Both the position numbers and the translations under genes were made by a program. A stretch of 64,000 bases of DNA from Macrobrachium rosenbergii (lineage: Eukaryota > Arthropoda > Malacostraca > Decapoda > Palaemonidae): assembly GCF_040412425.1 (NCBI RefSeq), contig NC_089766.1, forward strand, positions 50,093,797 through 50,157,796, in the 5' to 3' direction. A model generated the notes under the pieces. The model saw only the letters and a list, made by a program, of their open reading frames with translations, did no database searches and was not told where the DNA came from. This document shows positions 1 to 11,090 of this stretch, in pieces (positions within the stretch are counted from its first letter, which is position 1; each line of letters starts with the position of its first letter).

Positions 1-1690
1 AGCTAAAATGAAAGGCATACAAAATTGCAGAAGTGGTACAAGTAGTAGTTTTACAGGAATAAGAGAGAAAGCCAAAAGGTAGTTGATAAGCCTAAAGAAG
101 ATCTGGGAGGAATGGAATCAAAATACCAACACAGAAGAGGGAAAGGAGAAATTACGTAGCAAAGTAGCTAAGGATAGATGAAGAAGATCTGCAAGAGTTA
201 CAGTCTATAAATGATGAAGATGAAAAATATAAAGTTGTAGAGGAAGGAATAATGGGTGCATTACCCTTATATTAGGAAATCATCTGAATTAAAAGACTGA
301 AAACAAAATGTTGGATGTTGGGCGTGATATGATGACTAATAAAAAGTATATACTCTGTAAAAGGGTAGATTTGCTAAAACTTGTTGTAGAGCCGGTCATT
401 GATGAGGTGACCTGAAAATGTGGAAACCTGTTGAAGGAAAAGATTATACATGAAAAATGGGCAAAGAACATGAGAGAAGTAATATACAGAGGAGAAGTGG
501 AAGGAATAGTGTGTGGACATCATAGAGTAATAGGATTGCTTGAGCTTGCTATAGACAAAGTAAAATGGTTAAAAACAAGAGTAGTCGCTTTGGCTGCATT
601 CTAGAGATATCAGCAGTAGAAACCATCCATATAAAAAGGCAACTCCAGACAAAGTATGCTTAGTTGGATGGGCGAAGTCGTAATGTCCACACCAGGTCTG
701 TTATTCCCTTTAAAACATTATGGACTGCCCGTGAACAAGGGCCCTTTCGGGGCATAAAGTTGGCTTAATTTAAACCACACGAAGAGGAAGAGATTTTATC
801 ATATATTTGGGGATCTTGAGAGGACATTTGTCAGAATACAAAGAGAGGCAATCAGATAAGTGTTTTGCAAGCAAGTGTCATTGGATGGCTGTCCCATAAA
901 TAGATTTAGAGTGAAAACTGGCAGGTGCATCAAAATTTTAGATAAATGGAAGCTACTATATGCAGAATCAGAGGAAGCTGCCATAGAAATGTTCATAAGA
1001 GTGGAATGGACATGAGGACTGAAAATCACAAAGCAAAAATCCCATATTGAGACTGGAAAGAAAGCAAAAGAAAGGGAATAAAATATGTGGATGCTGTAAG
1101 AGAAGTGTGAAAATGATCTCGGCACCAAGTAAACAAACTCAACAGTTAGTGTCACAAGAAGTGCCCAAGATTGCAAAAAATACAATGGGAAATACATGTT
1201 TGATGTTTGCAATGCCCAAGAGAAAAGTATGGGAAAAGAGGGGTGGAGCACCATGTTGTGATAGAAGAGCAGGGCCTAGAGATATTTGTGTTTTCCTTGG
1301 GGATGTGGGACATACTGATGAAAGCAATAAGGAAGAATAGTAACAGCCTGTATGAAGTGGAGAGAGAGGTTGCAAGACCACTAGCATAAAAAATTGGTAA
1401 CACTGTAAATACAGAAGACTTATGTTACCGTATGCAGCAGGCATGGATTAAAAAAAAATGGAGAGAATTTGTAAAGGGTAACAACAGAATTCTAAAGTGT
1501 TGGCAAGATCATTTTACGAAAGAGCAACTTTTGGAGAGGTGGGGTCTACAGTGGCTGGAAATAAGCAGTAATTCACTTAACTCAAAGATTAAAATGGTTT
1601 GGAACAAATAATGAGAACGGATGAGGAACAGTTAGTATTAAAGTGGAAGTTGAAAGTGAACAAATAAGAAAAAAGAACGTGGCGTATATT
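1..1690 (+). mobile_element. Decayed non-LTR retrotransposon (LINE) reverse transcriptase
   Basis: Short peptide blocks in several plus-strand frames line up in order with a LINE reverse transcriptase family. Around 500-560 is a block resembling the fingers region (GIVCGHHRVIGLLELAID). Around 950-1050 is a block like the segment after the catalytic Asp pair (AESEEAAIEMFIR, then GLKITKQKSH). Around 1080-1200 is a Cys-rich stretch, around 1270-1390 a block with LEIFVFSLGMWDILMKA and LYEVEREVA, and around 1590-1680 a C-terminal block (IKMVWNK, ERM). Many stops and frameshifts separate the blocks, so this is an inactive fossil. The 5' part lies left of the window. The element assignment is from remembered family pattern; the clade is uncertain. 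Confidence 0.55.
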
Positions 1691-2529
1691 TGTCTTCAAG
1701 TTTCTGAATCAGTAAATGTACAAATTAGGTTGAAATTTTCTTTTGAATGAATGTGAAAAGACATCCCATTTGTATTTTTACATTTCTGTGCAAACAATTT
1801 GTCTTATAAGGCTCATTCTCCCCGGTTATTGACGTTTATTTTTATCGTATTTGAATTTTCCTCGTTTTCTCTTGTATGTTTTCCTTCGTTTATTTTCATG
1901 ATTGTATGCCGTAGGTTGTTAGAGGCCACCATATAGAGGATGAAAGGACAAATGAATTAGAGAATTGGGAGTTCGTATCAGTATGCTTGAAGATATTTAC
2001 AGAAAACGAAAGTAAAATTCCTATGGAAGAAAACGTAACATTTGAGATAGCAATTTTTAGGAATGACTATGCTATTTTAATCAACAAGCGCATCAAGATT
2101 GACAGTGCTTTCTTAGTAGAATGCATATTATATCTAGAGATGATAGGAATCTAAATAAATAAACGAAAAGCAGAAGTAACGAGGACATAAATGCACAAGG
2201 GGGCGAAATAACACAGGGGAGGAATTATAAGAGAAGGTAATCTTTCAAGTATTTAAGAATATCTAATAGTGGTCATCTTGAGTTGGAATTTGGCGAGTAA
2301 AAAAGGCAAATCGAACACAGGGAAGGCTGATTAAGATGTGGAAATCAAACAGACTTAAAATACATACGAAATTGTTATTCGGACATAAATCATGGCATGT
2401 CAAAGAAAGTATATATGCAAGAGATTTGGCGATTTTAGGACATTGCTTCCTGAATATTAGGAGTCAGATAACAGGCTAGAGTTAGAAGTGACATCGTAAG
2501 GGAAATTACAGAGTTTTCAGGCTCATTCA
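1691..2529. other. AT-rich stretch without recognisable gene
   Basis: No ORF of convincing length or family similarity is visible on either strand. It may contain the unrecognised 3' part of the minus-strand LINE to its right, because weak LINE-like peptides seem to continue below 2530, but I could not align them. Confidence 0.4.
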
Positions 2530-3812
2530 GCAAAGTTTCAGCCACCTAAAGGGGAGGATGGGCTGGAAAATCAGTACGAGATCTGCTAATCAATAGTGTT
2601 TTCGTTTTACTGGAGTTCAGCATCATACCCCACCAGCTACACCATTCCCTGATCCAGTCCATGCCCCGATTGAGGCTGAGGGCAGCTTTACTTCTCATAA
2701 GTGGAGACTTTACTACACCCACAAGTGTTGCATCATCGGCATATTGAACAATCTTGTTTTCCAGACCAACAACCATATCACTTGTATAGACTAAAAATAA
2801 AAGTGGACCAAGAACACTACCCTATGGAACTCCAGACGCAATAGGTCTTGGTTCACTAAACATCCCACCAACAGCAACTCGCTGCTGCCTATCCGTAAGG
2901 AAATCTTGAAATAATCATAAAACATATCCACCCACTCTGAGATTCTGAAGTTTATAAATAAGTGCCTTGTGATTTACTAAATCGAAAGCAGCACAAAAAT
3001 CTATCTGAATTACTCTGCACTCGAAACCGTTATCAAGGTTCTCTTGCAAATGGCAAGTCAAGGCTAAAAGAGCATTGCAGGTTCCTGACTGCTTTCTATA
3101 TGCATAATGACTATCGGCTAACAATCCTTTAGATTACACATGCTTATATAGTTGCTTAAAAGTAAGTTTTTTTAGCAACTGTGGAGAGCACAGGGAGAAT
3201 AGAGATTGACCTGTAGTTACTGCAGTCTGCAGATATGCCACTCTTTGGAACAGGCAGTGTGTTACTAAGCCTGCGCTTATCTGCAAAGAAATATGTCGAC
3301 GTAAATATTTACAGAATCTACTGATCTTGGGAGACAACACACTAGAACTCTTTTTAACAAATAAAGGGAAGAAACCATCAAGATCTCCACCCCAGCTGTC
3401 AAGACTATCCAGAATTTCCTTAACATCCCTGCAGCAAAATGCAAATTTTGTAAGAATAGGTTCAGGATGACAAATATTAGGGGGAGGGACATCGTCAGCT
3501 GATTGCTTAGCTTCAAAAGCTCGATGAAGCCGCTCAGTCTTCTTCTTTGGGCCAGTAACCAATCTACCATCATCTGCTAGTAGCAGTGGAATGGAAAACG
3601 AGCCTGACCCAAAGATGGATGATGTCAATTTTGTCCACCACAGATGACGCAGAGTAATTCCTTCAAGTCTCTTCTTCAAGGAATTACTTTAATTTCTCTC
3701 AGCTTTATGGTAAGTTCTATTCGCAGAACGGTGAGACTCAACAAAAAATGGTATATTTTTCACTTGAATGATTTCATCCCCATGTGTTCAATTCGGTCTG
3801 TCACGGTAAGCT
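2530..3812 (-). pseudogene. LINE reverse transcriptase fragment
   Basis: This is the continuation of the LINE polyprotein left of the gypsy insertion. The linker has HLWWTKLTSSIFGS near 3640. Further on come a thumb-proximal block with LLKKLTFKQLYKHV near 3150 and a palm block with QIDFCAAFDLVNHKAL near 3000, which holds the motif A aspartate. The catalytic pair appears as YADDATLVG near 2740. After that comes LNSSKTKTLLISRSRT. At least three frame changes and an internal stop between the palm blocks break the frame. It uses the same minus strand and the same family as the endonuclease piece at 8878-9760. Confidence 0.75.
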
Positions 3813-4234
3813 TGTAAAGTCACCAAATCGGCGCCAGGATAGTGTTTCGGCGGCGCCATTAATTAAGTCTCCGCTGAGCTTGTTTTCTTTGGTGACTTCC
3901 CGTTTTCTTCAAGCTCAATTAGTCACGCCTAAAACGTGCCAGGTCACGCATTTTAATCATTTTTACTTTATGGTATTTATACGAATGTCACACATTGTGT
4001 ATCACATGTTTCTTCATTCACAGGCATCAAGACTGTATCTATATTGTAGCTCTGTATGTTTTGTATTGTAATTTGTACTCGTTCACTGCATATTATTGTT
4101 TATTGTTTCGACCTCAGGTCACAGTCAATTCCATTGTCTCTCACGGCCCGCGTCAGTCGGCCGCAATATAAGCTGCCTGGATCTGTAATAAAGTAGCAGT
4201 AACTTTTACCTGCTCGTTTCTTTGACACCTTACA
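3813..4234 (+). repeat. 5' LTR of gypsy element
   Basis: 422 bp, starting TGTAA and ending TTACA (inverted ends). A TATA-like ATATAAG sits near 4166 and an AATAAA signal near 4188, so promoter and polyadenylation signals lie close together near the right end. It matches the 3' LTR except for three one-base indels. Confidence 0.93.
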
Positions 4235-4235
4235 G

Positions 4236-4253
4236 TGGTGACCCCGAGTATCC
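4236..4253 (+). other. Primer-binding site of gypsy element
   Basis: TGGTGACCCCGAG starts two bases after the 5' LTR. A TGG start is expected because it pairs with the CCA end of a tRNA primer. The tRNA was not identified from sequence alone. Confidence 0.6.
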
Positions 4254-4349
4254 CGGAGCCATTAGCGGACTCACACGGCGACTCAGTCTTGGCTCCAGGA
4301 TTTCTCCAAAACGCTCTTAGCGGCCTAAACACGGCGCTGTAACCAGCGT

Positions 4350-5400
4350 TTGAGCGTGCTGACTCTCGCCGGGCGCACCCCACCAGCGCCACTAGCGGAA
4401 CCACACGGCACACGAAAGTGCGTGCTGACGCGAGTACCCCACTCCAGTAAGGGGTCAAAGGAGCGAGCATGGACGCGGATATCCCTCCTTCATGCAGTTA
4501 AACGCGACCCCGCGGACTCGAGGTTTACCTACCTCCCATCACAGCCGCGCCCGCCCCCGCATCGAGGCCCTCCCGCAACTCCACACCAGCGCCCGAACAC
4601 ACGACGGCCGGGCAACACAATCGCGGGCCGCCCTCACCGTAAAGCTGCCGCCCGTTTGCAGGGGAACCCATCGATGTGGCTGCGCAGGGTGGAGAGCCAC
4701 TTCAGAATCGCGGACCTCACGGACGAAATCCTACAGGCCGACACAGTGCTCAACGCCCTTCCGAGGACGGTACAGAAAACTCATCTCGCGAGTACCAAAA
4801 CACACACCCTCACATACAGCACCACAAAAAAGTTCCTCCTCGAAGCTTGCTCCTGCCCATCGCCGAGCGGGCCGCCCGTGCTATCGACCTTGCCAATAAT
4901 CCACGCCACGACCTCAATCCAAGAGACGCTTGGGGCATGGTCGTAGATCTCCTGTCAATACCAGACTTGGGTGGCACAAACAAGCGGCAGGAGATAAGCT
5001 TCATACGGGAAATCTACCTTCGCCAACTCTCCCGGAAGTACGCAACCAGATCGCTCACCCCTACACCATGCCTGTCGAGGACCTCATAGAGGCGGCACAA
5101 CACCTCACAGACTCCGTCAAAGGCTTCACAGCGGCTAAAACCGGCCACACAGCCGGTCAGCTCCGTCCAGCCTGAAGAGGACGTAGCAGCCCGTCAACGC
5201 CATCGCCAACAGACGCCCACCGAACCACAGCAGACGGAGGTCCCGGGCTTCTGTCGCTACCACAAGTGGTTCGGAAGGACGCCCGAAACTGCCTGCCGCC
5301 CTGCTCGTTCAACCGTTCAAAACGGGGGGTGGCGGCGGCCAGCAGGACAGGCCGCCATGGCAGCCGAAGAACCCAGGGCCTCAAAAACAGTAGGTTTTAC
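4350..5400 (+). pseudogene. Gypsy gag region, frameshifted
   Basis: This is a GC-rich, proline-rich coding stretch split between frames. An N-terminal proline/arginine-rich leader is followed by blocks near 4675-4760 (WLRRVESHFRIADLTDE, then VLNALP) that fit the capsid-like start of gag in this gypsy lineage. A C-terminal Cys/His block near 5250-5310 (FCRYHKWFG followed by a CLPPC-like segment) resembles the small zinc-binding tail that binds RNA. Frame changes occur between these blocks. Gag would package the element RNA. The assignment rests on position and these short motifs. Confidence 0.6.
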
Positions 5401-8225
5401 GTCCATGACACCGTCTCCGCAGGATGATGCTGGTCGACACAGGAGCCTTTAAGTCGGTCTTCCCAGCATCCAGAGAGGACCGCAACCAGACACCAGACCC
5501 GCCGCTTCCTGACGGCCGCCAACGGAACCCCATCCTCCCCTACGTCACCAGGCTCCTGTCGATCTCCATCCTTGGCCAGAGTTACTCCTGGGACTTCATC
5601 GTCGCGGACGAGGAACCCCACTCCTGGGGCCGATTTTCTGGCGCACTTCGGCCTGCTAGTCGACGTGGGGCGCAAAGCGCCTCCCGATACCGACTCCTGC
5701 CGGTCTCTCCCGTTAACGGCGGGACCCAGACCCACCATCAGCGCCGTCGCCCCACCAGTATGCACACCTTCTGTCGGAGTTCCTGAGGTATTTAAGCCCG
5801 AGCTTCCGCTAAGTCCCCGGGCCCCAGCCAAGCACGGCATATACCACCATATAGTGACTAAAGGGCCCCGACACATGCGGTTCCGCAGGCTTCCCCTCAG
5901 CGCCTTCAGGAGGCGAAAAAGCATTCATGGAGATGGAACAGATGGGCATCTGCAGGAAAGCCTCCAGTCCATGGGCCTCCCCTCCACATGGTGCAGAAAC
6001 CGGACGGCTCCTGGAGACCCTGCGGCGACTACAGGCGGCTCAACATTGCAACAGAGCCCGACCACTACCCTCTACCCAATATGCAAGACCTCACGGCCTC
6101 CTTTCACGGGCCAAAATATTCACTAAATTGGACCTTCTTAAATCTTATTTCCAGGTACCTGTTGCGCCAGAGGACATACCAAAGACAGCCATCATCACGC
6201 CCTTCGGGTCCTATGTGTTCGCCTTCTCCACCTTCAGGCTGAGGAACGCCGGGCCACCTTCCAGCGGCTCATGGACAGCATCCTGGGGACCTAAAATTCT
6301 GCGTCTGCTGCTACGACGACATTCTCATATTTTCCAGGTCTCACAGCGAACACCAGAGGCACATCAAAGCAGTCCTCCAGCGCCTCCAAGAAAACGGCCT
6401 CGTCGTCCGTTTCGACAAGTGTACCTTCGGCGCCCAGAAAGCAGAATTCCTGGGTCACGAGGTGTCTCCGACAGGCGTCCGCCCTCTTACATCGAAAGTG
6501 GCAGCCGAGCTAAGTTCCCGACACCCACCTCCATCAAGGCCGTCCAGGAGTTCCTTGGGATGGTAAACTTCTACTGGCGGTTCATCCCGGATCGCGCGAC
6601 ACCACGGCCCCCTGACGGAAGTCCTGAAAGGTCAACCGAAGTCCCTGTCTTGGGGACCCAGCCAGCAGCAGGCCTTTTCCTGACGGGCCGCCCTCACCAA
6701 GGCAACCGCCTTGGCACACCAGGATCCCAAGGCTCCCTCCAGCTGACGACAGACGCCAGTAACGCTGCCTGCGGTGCTGTTCTGGAGCAAATCATCAACG
6801 GCGCCCCCCAGCCCATCGCCTTCTTCAGCAAGAAGTTCAGTCCCGCAGAGTCCCGCTACAGCACCTTCGACAGGGAACTCTGCGCGATGTACCGCGCAGT
6901 TCGGCACTTCAAGTTCCTCCTGGAGGGGACGCCCTTCACAATCTTCACAGACCACCAGCCACTGGTTCACGCCTTCACGAAGCGGGGGGACGCATGGTCT
7001 TCCAGACAGCAGCGCCACCTCTCAGCCATAGCCGAATTTACCTGTTCCGTCAGGTACCTCCCCGGCAAGAAAAATCCCGTAGCAGACGCCCTCTCCAGAG
7101 TCGAGTTGAACGCAGTGCAGCTTGGTGTAGATTACCAGGACCTTGCCAGAGAACAGGCCGCTGACCCAGAAACCCCAGCATACCGCACCGCCATCACATC
7201 CCTCAAGTGGCGGGACGTGACCCTCGCCCGGGAGGCCCCCAGCCTGCTCTGTGACATCAGCACAGGCCAGCCCGCCCTTTGGTTCCAGCCTCACGCCGCC
7301 GCCAGGTATTCGCATCATTCACGGCCTCTCACACCCTCCGGCAGGACCACGCCAAACTGCTTTCAAAAAGTTCGTCTGGCACGGGTGCAAAAGGACGCCA
7401 CAGCCTGGGCAAAACAGTGCCTGCAGTGCCAGACCAGTAAAGTGGGTCGTCTGCGCACGCAGTCGGGGTAGGCGAGTTCCCACAGCCAGGGCGCCGCTTC
7501 GCCACATCCACATCGACGCCGTCGGCCCCTTCCCCATCAGGCGGATCCAGATACCTCCTCACGGTGGTAGACCGTTCGACGAGGTGGCCCGGCCACACCC
7601 ATGCAAGAAGCCACCGCCAGCGCTGTGCGCTGAGGCCCTGCTCTCCAGTTGGGTTAGCCGCCGCGCGCCCGGACCACATCACAACCGACAGGCCCGCTTT
7701 CCTCCGAGTTGTGGTCTGCCCTGGCTCAACTGCTGGGAACCACGCACCACACCACCACAGCGTACAACCCAGCGGCCAACGGCCTGGTTGAACGGTTCCA
7801 CAGGTCCCAAAGTCATCCTCATGGCCCGCTGCACCGCCGAGGACTGAAACATCAGCTGCCGTGGGTCCTCCTCGGTTGAGGACCGCCCCAGAGCCAACGG
7901 CACCCCATCCGCAGCTGAACAAACCTATGGGGAACCCCTTGTGGTGCCGGGAGAGCTCGTGACGGATGAACGCCACTCCCCATCTCTGCAGAGGCTCCGC
8001 GACGTGGCCGGCAAGTTCGCCTTGCAGGCGCCATACATCGACAAAGCAACCACCTTCATGCCGCCACAGCTGTCATCCGCCACCCACGTCTTCGCCAGAG
8101 TCGACGCCGTCCGTCCACCACTAACTAAGCCCTACAGGGGACCCTTCCGCGTGCTGGAGCGGAACAGCAAGGCGTTCCAGCTGGCACTCCCAGGCAAGAA
8201 CGACTGGGTTTCCATAGACCGCTAA
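5400..8225 (+). pseudogene. Gypsy pol: protease, reverse transcriptase, RNase H, integrase, frameshifted
   Basis: The order is protease, RT, RNase H, integrase. The protease active-site block LVDTGAFKS is at about 5430. RT begins near 5985 with MVQKPDGSWRPCGDYRRLN; the catalytic YDDI segment near 6315 is in a different frame. Connection and RNase H blocks run from 6540 to 7110 (FLGMVNFYWRFIPD, LTTDASNAACGAVLE, STFDRELCAMYRAVRHFK, FTDHQPLVHAF, YLPGKKNPVADALSRVE). The integrase zinc region is near 7320-7440 (WAKQCLQCQTSKVGR), the core at about 7490-7800, and a C-terminal block ends GKNDWVSIDR before a stop at 8223. Reading the whole needs several frame changes, so this copy as written cannot make an intact polyprotein. 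RNase H is clearly related to the element at 54858-57517. Confidence 0.85.
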
Positions 8226-8438
8226 AGCCCGCCTTCCTGTCGGAGAGTCCCGGCAGCGACGCAGCACCCCTTCCGCCCCAAACGCACTCCAGCACGCCCT
8301 CACCCCGCGAAGCGCCGCCCCAGGAAGGAACCGCCCAAACAGCAGCCTCACAGGCGGAGGCCCTCAGTTATCTTCAAGGAGCCGCGGCACCCTTCAGCAT
8401 CCCGGCAGATACAGGGATTAATCAGACGCGTCCCTCGT

Positions 8439-8452
8439 CTTGGGGGAGTATT
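8439..8452 (+). other. Polypurine tract of gypsy element
   Basis: CTTGGGGGAGTATT lies immediately before the 3' LTR. A G-rich purine run here primes plus-strand DNA synthesis in LTR elements. The second gypsy copy has CTTGGGGTGGAGTAT in the same place. Confidence 0.6.
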
Positions 8453-8873
8453 TGTAAAGTCACCAAATCGGCGCCAGGATAGTGTTTCGGCGGCGCCATT
8501 AATTAAGTCTCCGCTGAGCTTGTTTTCTTTGGTGACTTCCCTTTTCTTCAAGCTCAATTAGTCACGCCTAAAACGTGCCAGGTCACGATTTTAATCATTT
8601 TTACTTTATGGTATTTATACGAATGTCACACATTGTGTATCACATGTTTCTTCATTCACAGGCATCAAGACTGTATCTATATTGTAGCTCTGTATGTTTT
8701 GTATTGTAATTTGTACTCGTTCACTGCATATTATTGTTTATTGTTTCGACCTCAGGTCACAGTCAATTCCATTGTCTCTCACGGCCCGGCGTCAGTCGGC
8801 CGCAATATAAGCTGCCTGGATCTGTAATAAAGTAGCAGTAACTTTTACCTGCTCGTTTCTTTGACACCTTACA
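8453..8873 (+). repeat. 3' LTR of gypsy element
   Basis: 421 bp and the same as the 5' LTR apart from loss of one G (CCCGTTTT to CCCTTTT), loss of one C (CACGCATTT to CACGATTT) and gain of one G (CCCGCGTC to CCCGGCGTC). I see no substitutions between them. Confidence 0.93.
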
Positions 8874-8877
8874 AGCT

Positions 8878-9760
8878 CATCTGCGTGTATCATCAGACCA
8901 TGGCTGGTCATTTGTCCTGAATTTGATGACTTTTCTAGTGACATATCTTATTAAAATAGCCATGAGCATTTTATTTCATTTCTTCTTTGGACCAGGATCT
9001 AATATAGGATCTGAAATATTAAGTGCCTGACAAATTTCGATAATGCCATCCCAATTGGCTCTAGATTTCAGCCAGACCTTTTTTTCCGATGATAGCATTA
9101 TTAATATACTGATTGACAGATATGTCCATCTCAATGGTGCAGTGATCAAAAGTGCCTATATATTCACAGACCTTGTACTTCACAATAGCTGGAACACCTG
9201 AGAATATGAGTTCTAATCTATTACCAGAAATATGCGCGGATTCCTCAGTAAGCTGGACAGAATCAGAAGACACACAGAACTGGAGCAGACCTGTCATAAA
9301 TTTGAATTTAGCAACTCGCTGTGCTTTGCAATACAGTCTCCACAAATAATGAATGAAGCTTTTGAATCCTGTGACTGAGCCATGCTGATCCTTTCCAAAA
9401 GACAGTCATATATGGAATCGCCGATATTTGGATTGCTGTAAGCAGCAAATCCATAAACATCGTAGAACTTATTGAAAATTTTTAAACAAAGAACTTCATG
9501 GCAGTTACACTCCAAATTTTTCTGACGATAAATAGGTCGTCCGGACTTAGTGAATACAGGCAGACCTTCGCATGTGGGATGTTACGACGATAAGTAAAGT
9601 AAAGTCCATCGAATCCCGAGATTAAAAACTCAACCTTTGACTTGTTACAAGAGTCTCAGATAAAAGAAAACATCATATTGTAGTTATGGGCAAAACTCTG
9701 GAGATCAAGAAAATTTGACTTTAACCCCCGAATATTTGAGTAAAGGACTCCGCCATTTTT
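8878..9760 (-). pseudogene. LINE endonuclease (EEP/APE-like) fragment
   Basis: Reading leftwards on the minus strand, blocks typical of the jockey-type endonuclease appear in order. The N-terminal VLYSNIRGLKSN block is at about 9755. A SGRPIYRQK/LECNCHEVL block is near 9500, and the SNPNIGDSIYDCLL block is near 9410. FIICGDCIAKHSE follows, where the usual catalytic GDFN has become GDCI, and then SGNRLELIFSGVPAIVK. EYIGTFDHCTIEMDI near 9140 corresponds to the usual SDH catalytic motif, here FDH. The loss of these two motif residues and several frame changes indicate an inactive copy. This enzyme nicks target DNA to prime reverse transcription in intact relatives. Confidence 0.75.
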
Positions 9761-9790
9761 CTCACTGTAATGAGTAACAGGCCCAGGGTT

Positions 9791-11090
9791 CAGCTAAGTG
9801 TCTCCTGAAAGAATTAAAATAAACAACATAAAATCAGTAGGCTATCAGAACTAATAAATACTTATAACTGTAAACTTGTAAAAATCAACAGAACAATAAA
9901 GAATACCATCAAGAACAACAGTATTTACATTATTTACAAAAATTCTGTTGAAAATATAAATAAATATGACCATATGTCATGCAAAAAGTGCCGGAAGCAA
10001 TGGTTGACAAGGGGGGGGCCGGCACACCGTGTAAGACAAATAAGAAATCCTCCAGGTTTGCCACAACAATGTGGGGTGGACAGTCAGGGTGGTTTAGGAG
10101 TAAAATGATCAGAAGGACAAGATCAGGCATAGACGAAGGCACTTTCCTGATAATCCATCAGGGAACTTTTCTTTCTCAGCCTGCCCTACACACTTTTCGA
10201 AAAAACAGGAAAGTGAACAAAAAAGGATAAACGCCTGATTGTACCCTCTGGCAAGGAAACTCAAACACAAGACCATGGAAGGCCATGGTACAGTGGCTAT
10301 GGCATAGTCCGAGGTTGGAGAACAAGGTTTGTATTCAGAGTAACCTTTTCTTAGAAGAGCTGTCTGCCAAGGCTAAGAAGTCTCTTCTACCCTAACGCGT
10401 GTAGGAAGGGATGTCACACCCTGAAGTGAAAACATTTCTGGTACAGTGTTAAGGTATTCAAGGATATCATTTACTACAGTTAAGAAGTATACCATTATTT
10501 CACTTTGCATGTTTAATTACAATACGCCTTCTTCCAATTGTTTAACTTCTTGAAACCGTCGTTATACCAATCCAGTTTCAATGGCATGGAGTGGCGATCT
10601 TGCCGAGCTTGTGATCTGGGGCGGTCACATTGACACTCCCGGTCTCTGCTCCCGGTCCAGCATAACAGTGCACCGTAGGTCTAACTCACTTTGTTGTTGG
10701 GATGTGATTTTTACTCACTTTCTTAAAACAAGCAGTATAAAGAAAGGAATTCTGTGAGTTCTAACCAGGTCACTCGTCTTTTTTTAAAATTTGTTGACGA
10801 CATGATGACTTTTATCAATTGAAGAAAAAATTATGAAGAAAAATTTTGTAACCGAAACCTGTATGTTGGACACTGGTAGTATTAACACGATAGATTTTTG
10901 TATATATATCCCATAGTACTGCTTCCCATTATATAGGTTGTTAAAAAAATGCTTATAACAGTCACTATTAAAATATTGTACAGTTAAGTCTTTTGGCATA
11001 TGTAGCCTACAGTAGTTTCATATATTTCAAAGGATCTCTGTGTAATATTCATTGCCTTATGAAAAAGAAGAAATTTTACTTAAGGTAAGA
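9791..11090. other. No supported gene; possible LINE ORF1 remnant
   Basis: A minus-strand open stretch at 9930-10142 (with HPDCPPHIVVANLEDF) lies directly upstream of the LINE endonuclease, where the LINE ORF1 or leader would be. I cannot match it to a nucleocapsid domain. The rest is AT-rich without convincing ORFs. A GC-richer patch at about 10590-10690 is unexplained. Confidence 0.3.

Larger units (their letters stand above)
3813..8873 (+). mobile_element. Complete Ty3/gypsy LTR retrotransposon, coding region frameshifted
   Basis: Two near-identical LTRs (3813-4234 and 8453-8873) begin with TGTAAAG and end with CTTACA. The element is flanked by AGCT on both sides (3809-3812 and 8874-8877), the short target duplication expected for gypsy elements. 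A primer-binding site follows the 5' LTR and a purine tract precedes the 3' LTR. In between are gag, protease, reverse transcriptase, RNase H and integrase blocks in gypsy order. The frames are broken many times although the LTRs show only three single-base indels. It lies inside the minus-strand LINE. Confidence 0.92.
2530..9790 (-). mobile_element. Jockey-like LINE on the minus strand, split by a gypsy element
   Basis: The two halves of one LINE lie either side of the gypsy element at 3813-8873. Endonuclease sequence reads from about 9760 down to 8878, and reverse transcriptase from 3812 down to about 2530. With one copy of the AGCT target duplication kept, the minus-strand frame reads across the join as TRR, one stop, then AYRDR, which matches the usual linker of this family (a Cys/Thr-Arg-Arg-Ala block). 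Stops and frameshifts are present throughout, so it is not active. The recognisable sequence ends near 2530; a 3' tail was not identified. Confidence 0.7.

Noticed and set aside
799..1254. 151-codon ORF on the minus strand
   Set aside because: Antisense shadow of the decayed LINE reverse transcriptase on the plus strand; no family resemblance.
7329..7976. 215-codon minus-strand ORF
   Set aside because: Antisense of the GC-rich gypsy integrase region.
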